From Allomeiothermus silvanus DSM 9946 (lineage in GTDB: Bacteria; Deinococcota; Deinococci; Deinococcales; Thermaceae), in contig NC_014212.1 of the NCBI RefSeq assembly GCF_000092125.1, forward strand, positions 1,818,001-1,882,000: 64,000 nt of DNA, read 5' to 3'. The position numbers and the translations under genes are program-made. Under the pieces are notes generated by a model. That model was not told the DNA's origin. It did not search any database and was given only the letters and a program-made list of their open reading frames with translations. Below are positions 63,621 through 64,000 of the stretch, in pieces. Each line of letters starts with the position of its first letter. The first letter of the stretch is position 1.

Positions 63621-64000
63621 ATGCGCAGCATCCTCCTTTTGGCGTTGTGGCTGGTGGCCTGTGCCCCAAGGCTCTCGCTGGTGGACCCGGGCCGTCCCCC
63701 TTCCCCCGACACCTGGGGGCCACAGGCGGCCCCGCTCGAGTGGTGGTATGTTTCGGCCTACCTGCCGGAGGAGGGGTGGGCTTTTCACTGGGCTTTCTTC
63801 AAGGCCTATACCCAGCTCCGTCCGGAAATTGCCAATACCCTCCTAGGAGCCGTGAACCCCGGCCCTTTCCACGTTGCCCACATCGCGGTGACCGATCTGC
63901 GCTCGAACCAGAAAGTGTTTGTTGAGCGCTCAGACGTACCGCAGGGAGGTGCTACCGTACGCTACCCGCCGCTATACCTCGAGATGCCTTCCGAAAAGGG
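63621..64000 (+). CDS. Lipocalin-type lipoprotein (AttH/CrtC-like), 3' end outside window
   Basis: The frame opens at ATG 63621 behind GGAGG and is still open at the window end (126 codons seen). MRSILLLALWLVAC is a type II signal peptide with lipobox LVAC. The sequence then has LEWWYVSAYLPEEGWAFHWAFFK and the PFHVAHIAVTDL strand, typical of the N-terminal lipocalin-like domain shared by AttH-type proteins and carotenoid 1,2-hydratases. The lipoprotein signal favours an AttH-like surface protein over CrtC. Function is not further assignable. Confidence 0.75.
   Translation, partial: MRSILLLALWLVACAPRLSLVDPGRPPSPDTWGPQAAPLEWWYVSAYLPEEGWAFHWAFFKAYTQLRPEIANTLLGAVNPGPFHVAHIAVTDLRSNQKVFVERSDVPQGGATVRYPPLYLEMPSEK

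Overview
The window looks like chromosome from a member of the Thermaceae (Deinococcus-Thermus), most likely Meiothermus or a close relative rather than Thermus proper. The reasons are a GC content that looks to be in the low sixties, a speE product resembling the Thermus aminopropyltransferase as I remember it, an archaeal-type AspRS, a phenylacetate gene with an operator matching the Thermus PaaR consensus as I recall it, a pyr leader resembling the one proposed for Thermus, and many start codons lying 6-10 nt after a -10 box (leaderless mRNAs). The genus is an inference. The window is almost fully coding; the largest gene-free stretches are 13030-13306, 54830-55092, 30071-30275, 63412-63620 and 40976-41156.

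Layout. 1-12.2 kb: end of pxpC, serS, gatC, a PLP decarboxylase, mnmD, then a minus-strand envelope operon (GT4 glycosyltransferase, GT2, MFS, polysaccharide deacetylase), an attenuator-controlled trpBA operon, and an orphan beta-class DNA methyltransferase. 12.2-22.7 kb: an MBL hydrolase and an eight-gene chemosensory (Pil-Chp-like) operon: CheY-like, CheW-like, a 37-residue small ORF, two MCPs, a hybrid CheA, a PatA/DUF4388 protein and a REC-Roadblock protein. 22.7-28.4 kb: paaZ with its operator, 2-oxoacid dehydrogenase E1 alpha/beta, an IS481-like element inserted just upstream of the tRNA-His promoter, then tRNA-His and tRNA-Leu. 28.4-39.9 kb: tig-clpP-clpX, a DsbA-like protein, speE and a speD homologue lacking the pyruvoyl serine, ftsK, two tandem OmpH/Skp genes and a small beta-barrel candidate. 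40-48 kb: a likely reductive pyrimidine/beta-alanine degradation cluster (carbamoylase, PucR regulator, class III aminotransferase, mmsA) interrupted by a decayed IS; an identical 17-mer abuts the -35 element of two of its genes. 48-55 kb: TPR protein, carbonic anhydrase, pyrD, and the pyrR-pyrB-pyrC operon with its PyrR loop, 38-codon leader peptide and terminator. 55-64 kb: sbcDC, murJ, aspS2, tatD and the start of a lipocalin-type lipoprotein.

The most striking item is upstream of aspS2 (62486-62627). A good promoter drives an almost leaderless 9-codon ORF, M-L-G-L-R-N-D-N-S, whose Asn-Asp-Asn codons precede mutually exclusive antiterminator and terminator hairpins. This looks like ribosome-mediated attenuation of tRNA-dependent asparagine formation (non-discriminating AspRS plus GatCAB, whose gatC is also in this window). 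The same architecture, with Trp codons, precedes trpB. Other notable items are the catalytically dead-looking SpeD, the roughly 14-fold over-representation of CTCGAG throughout the host genes but not in the IS elements, and a family of TACGTC-type intergenic repeats.
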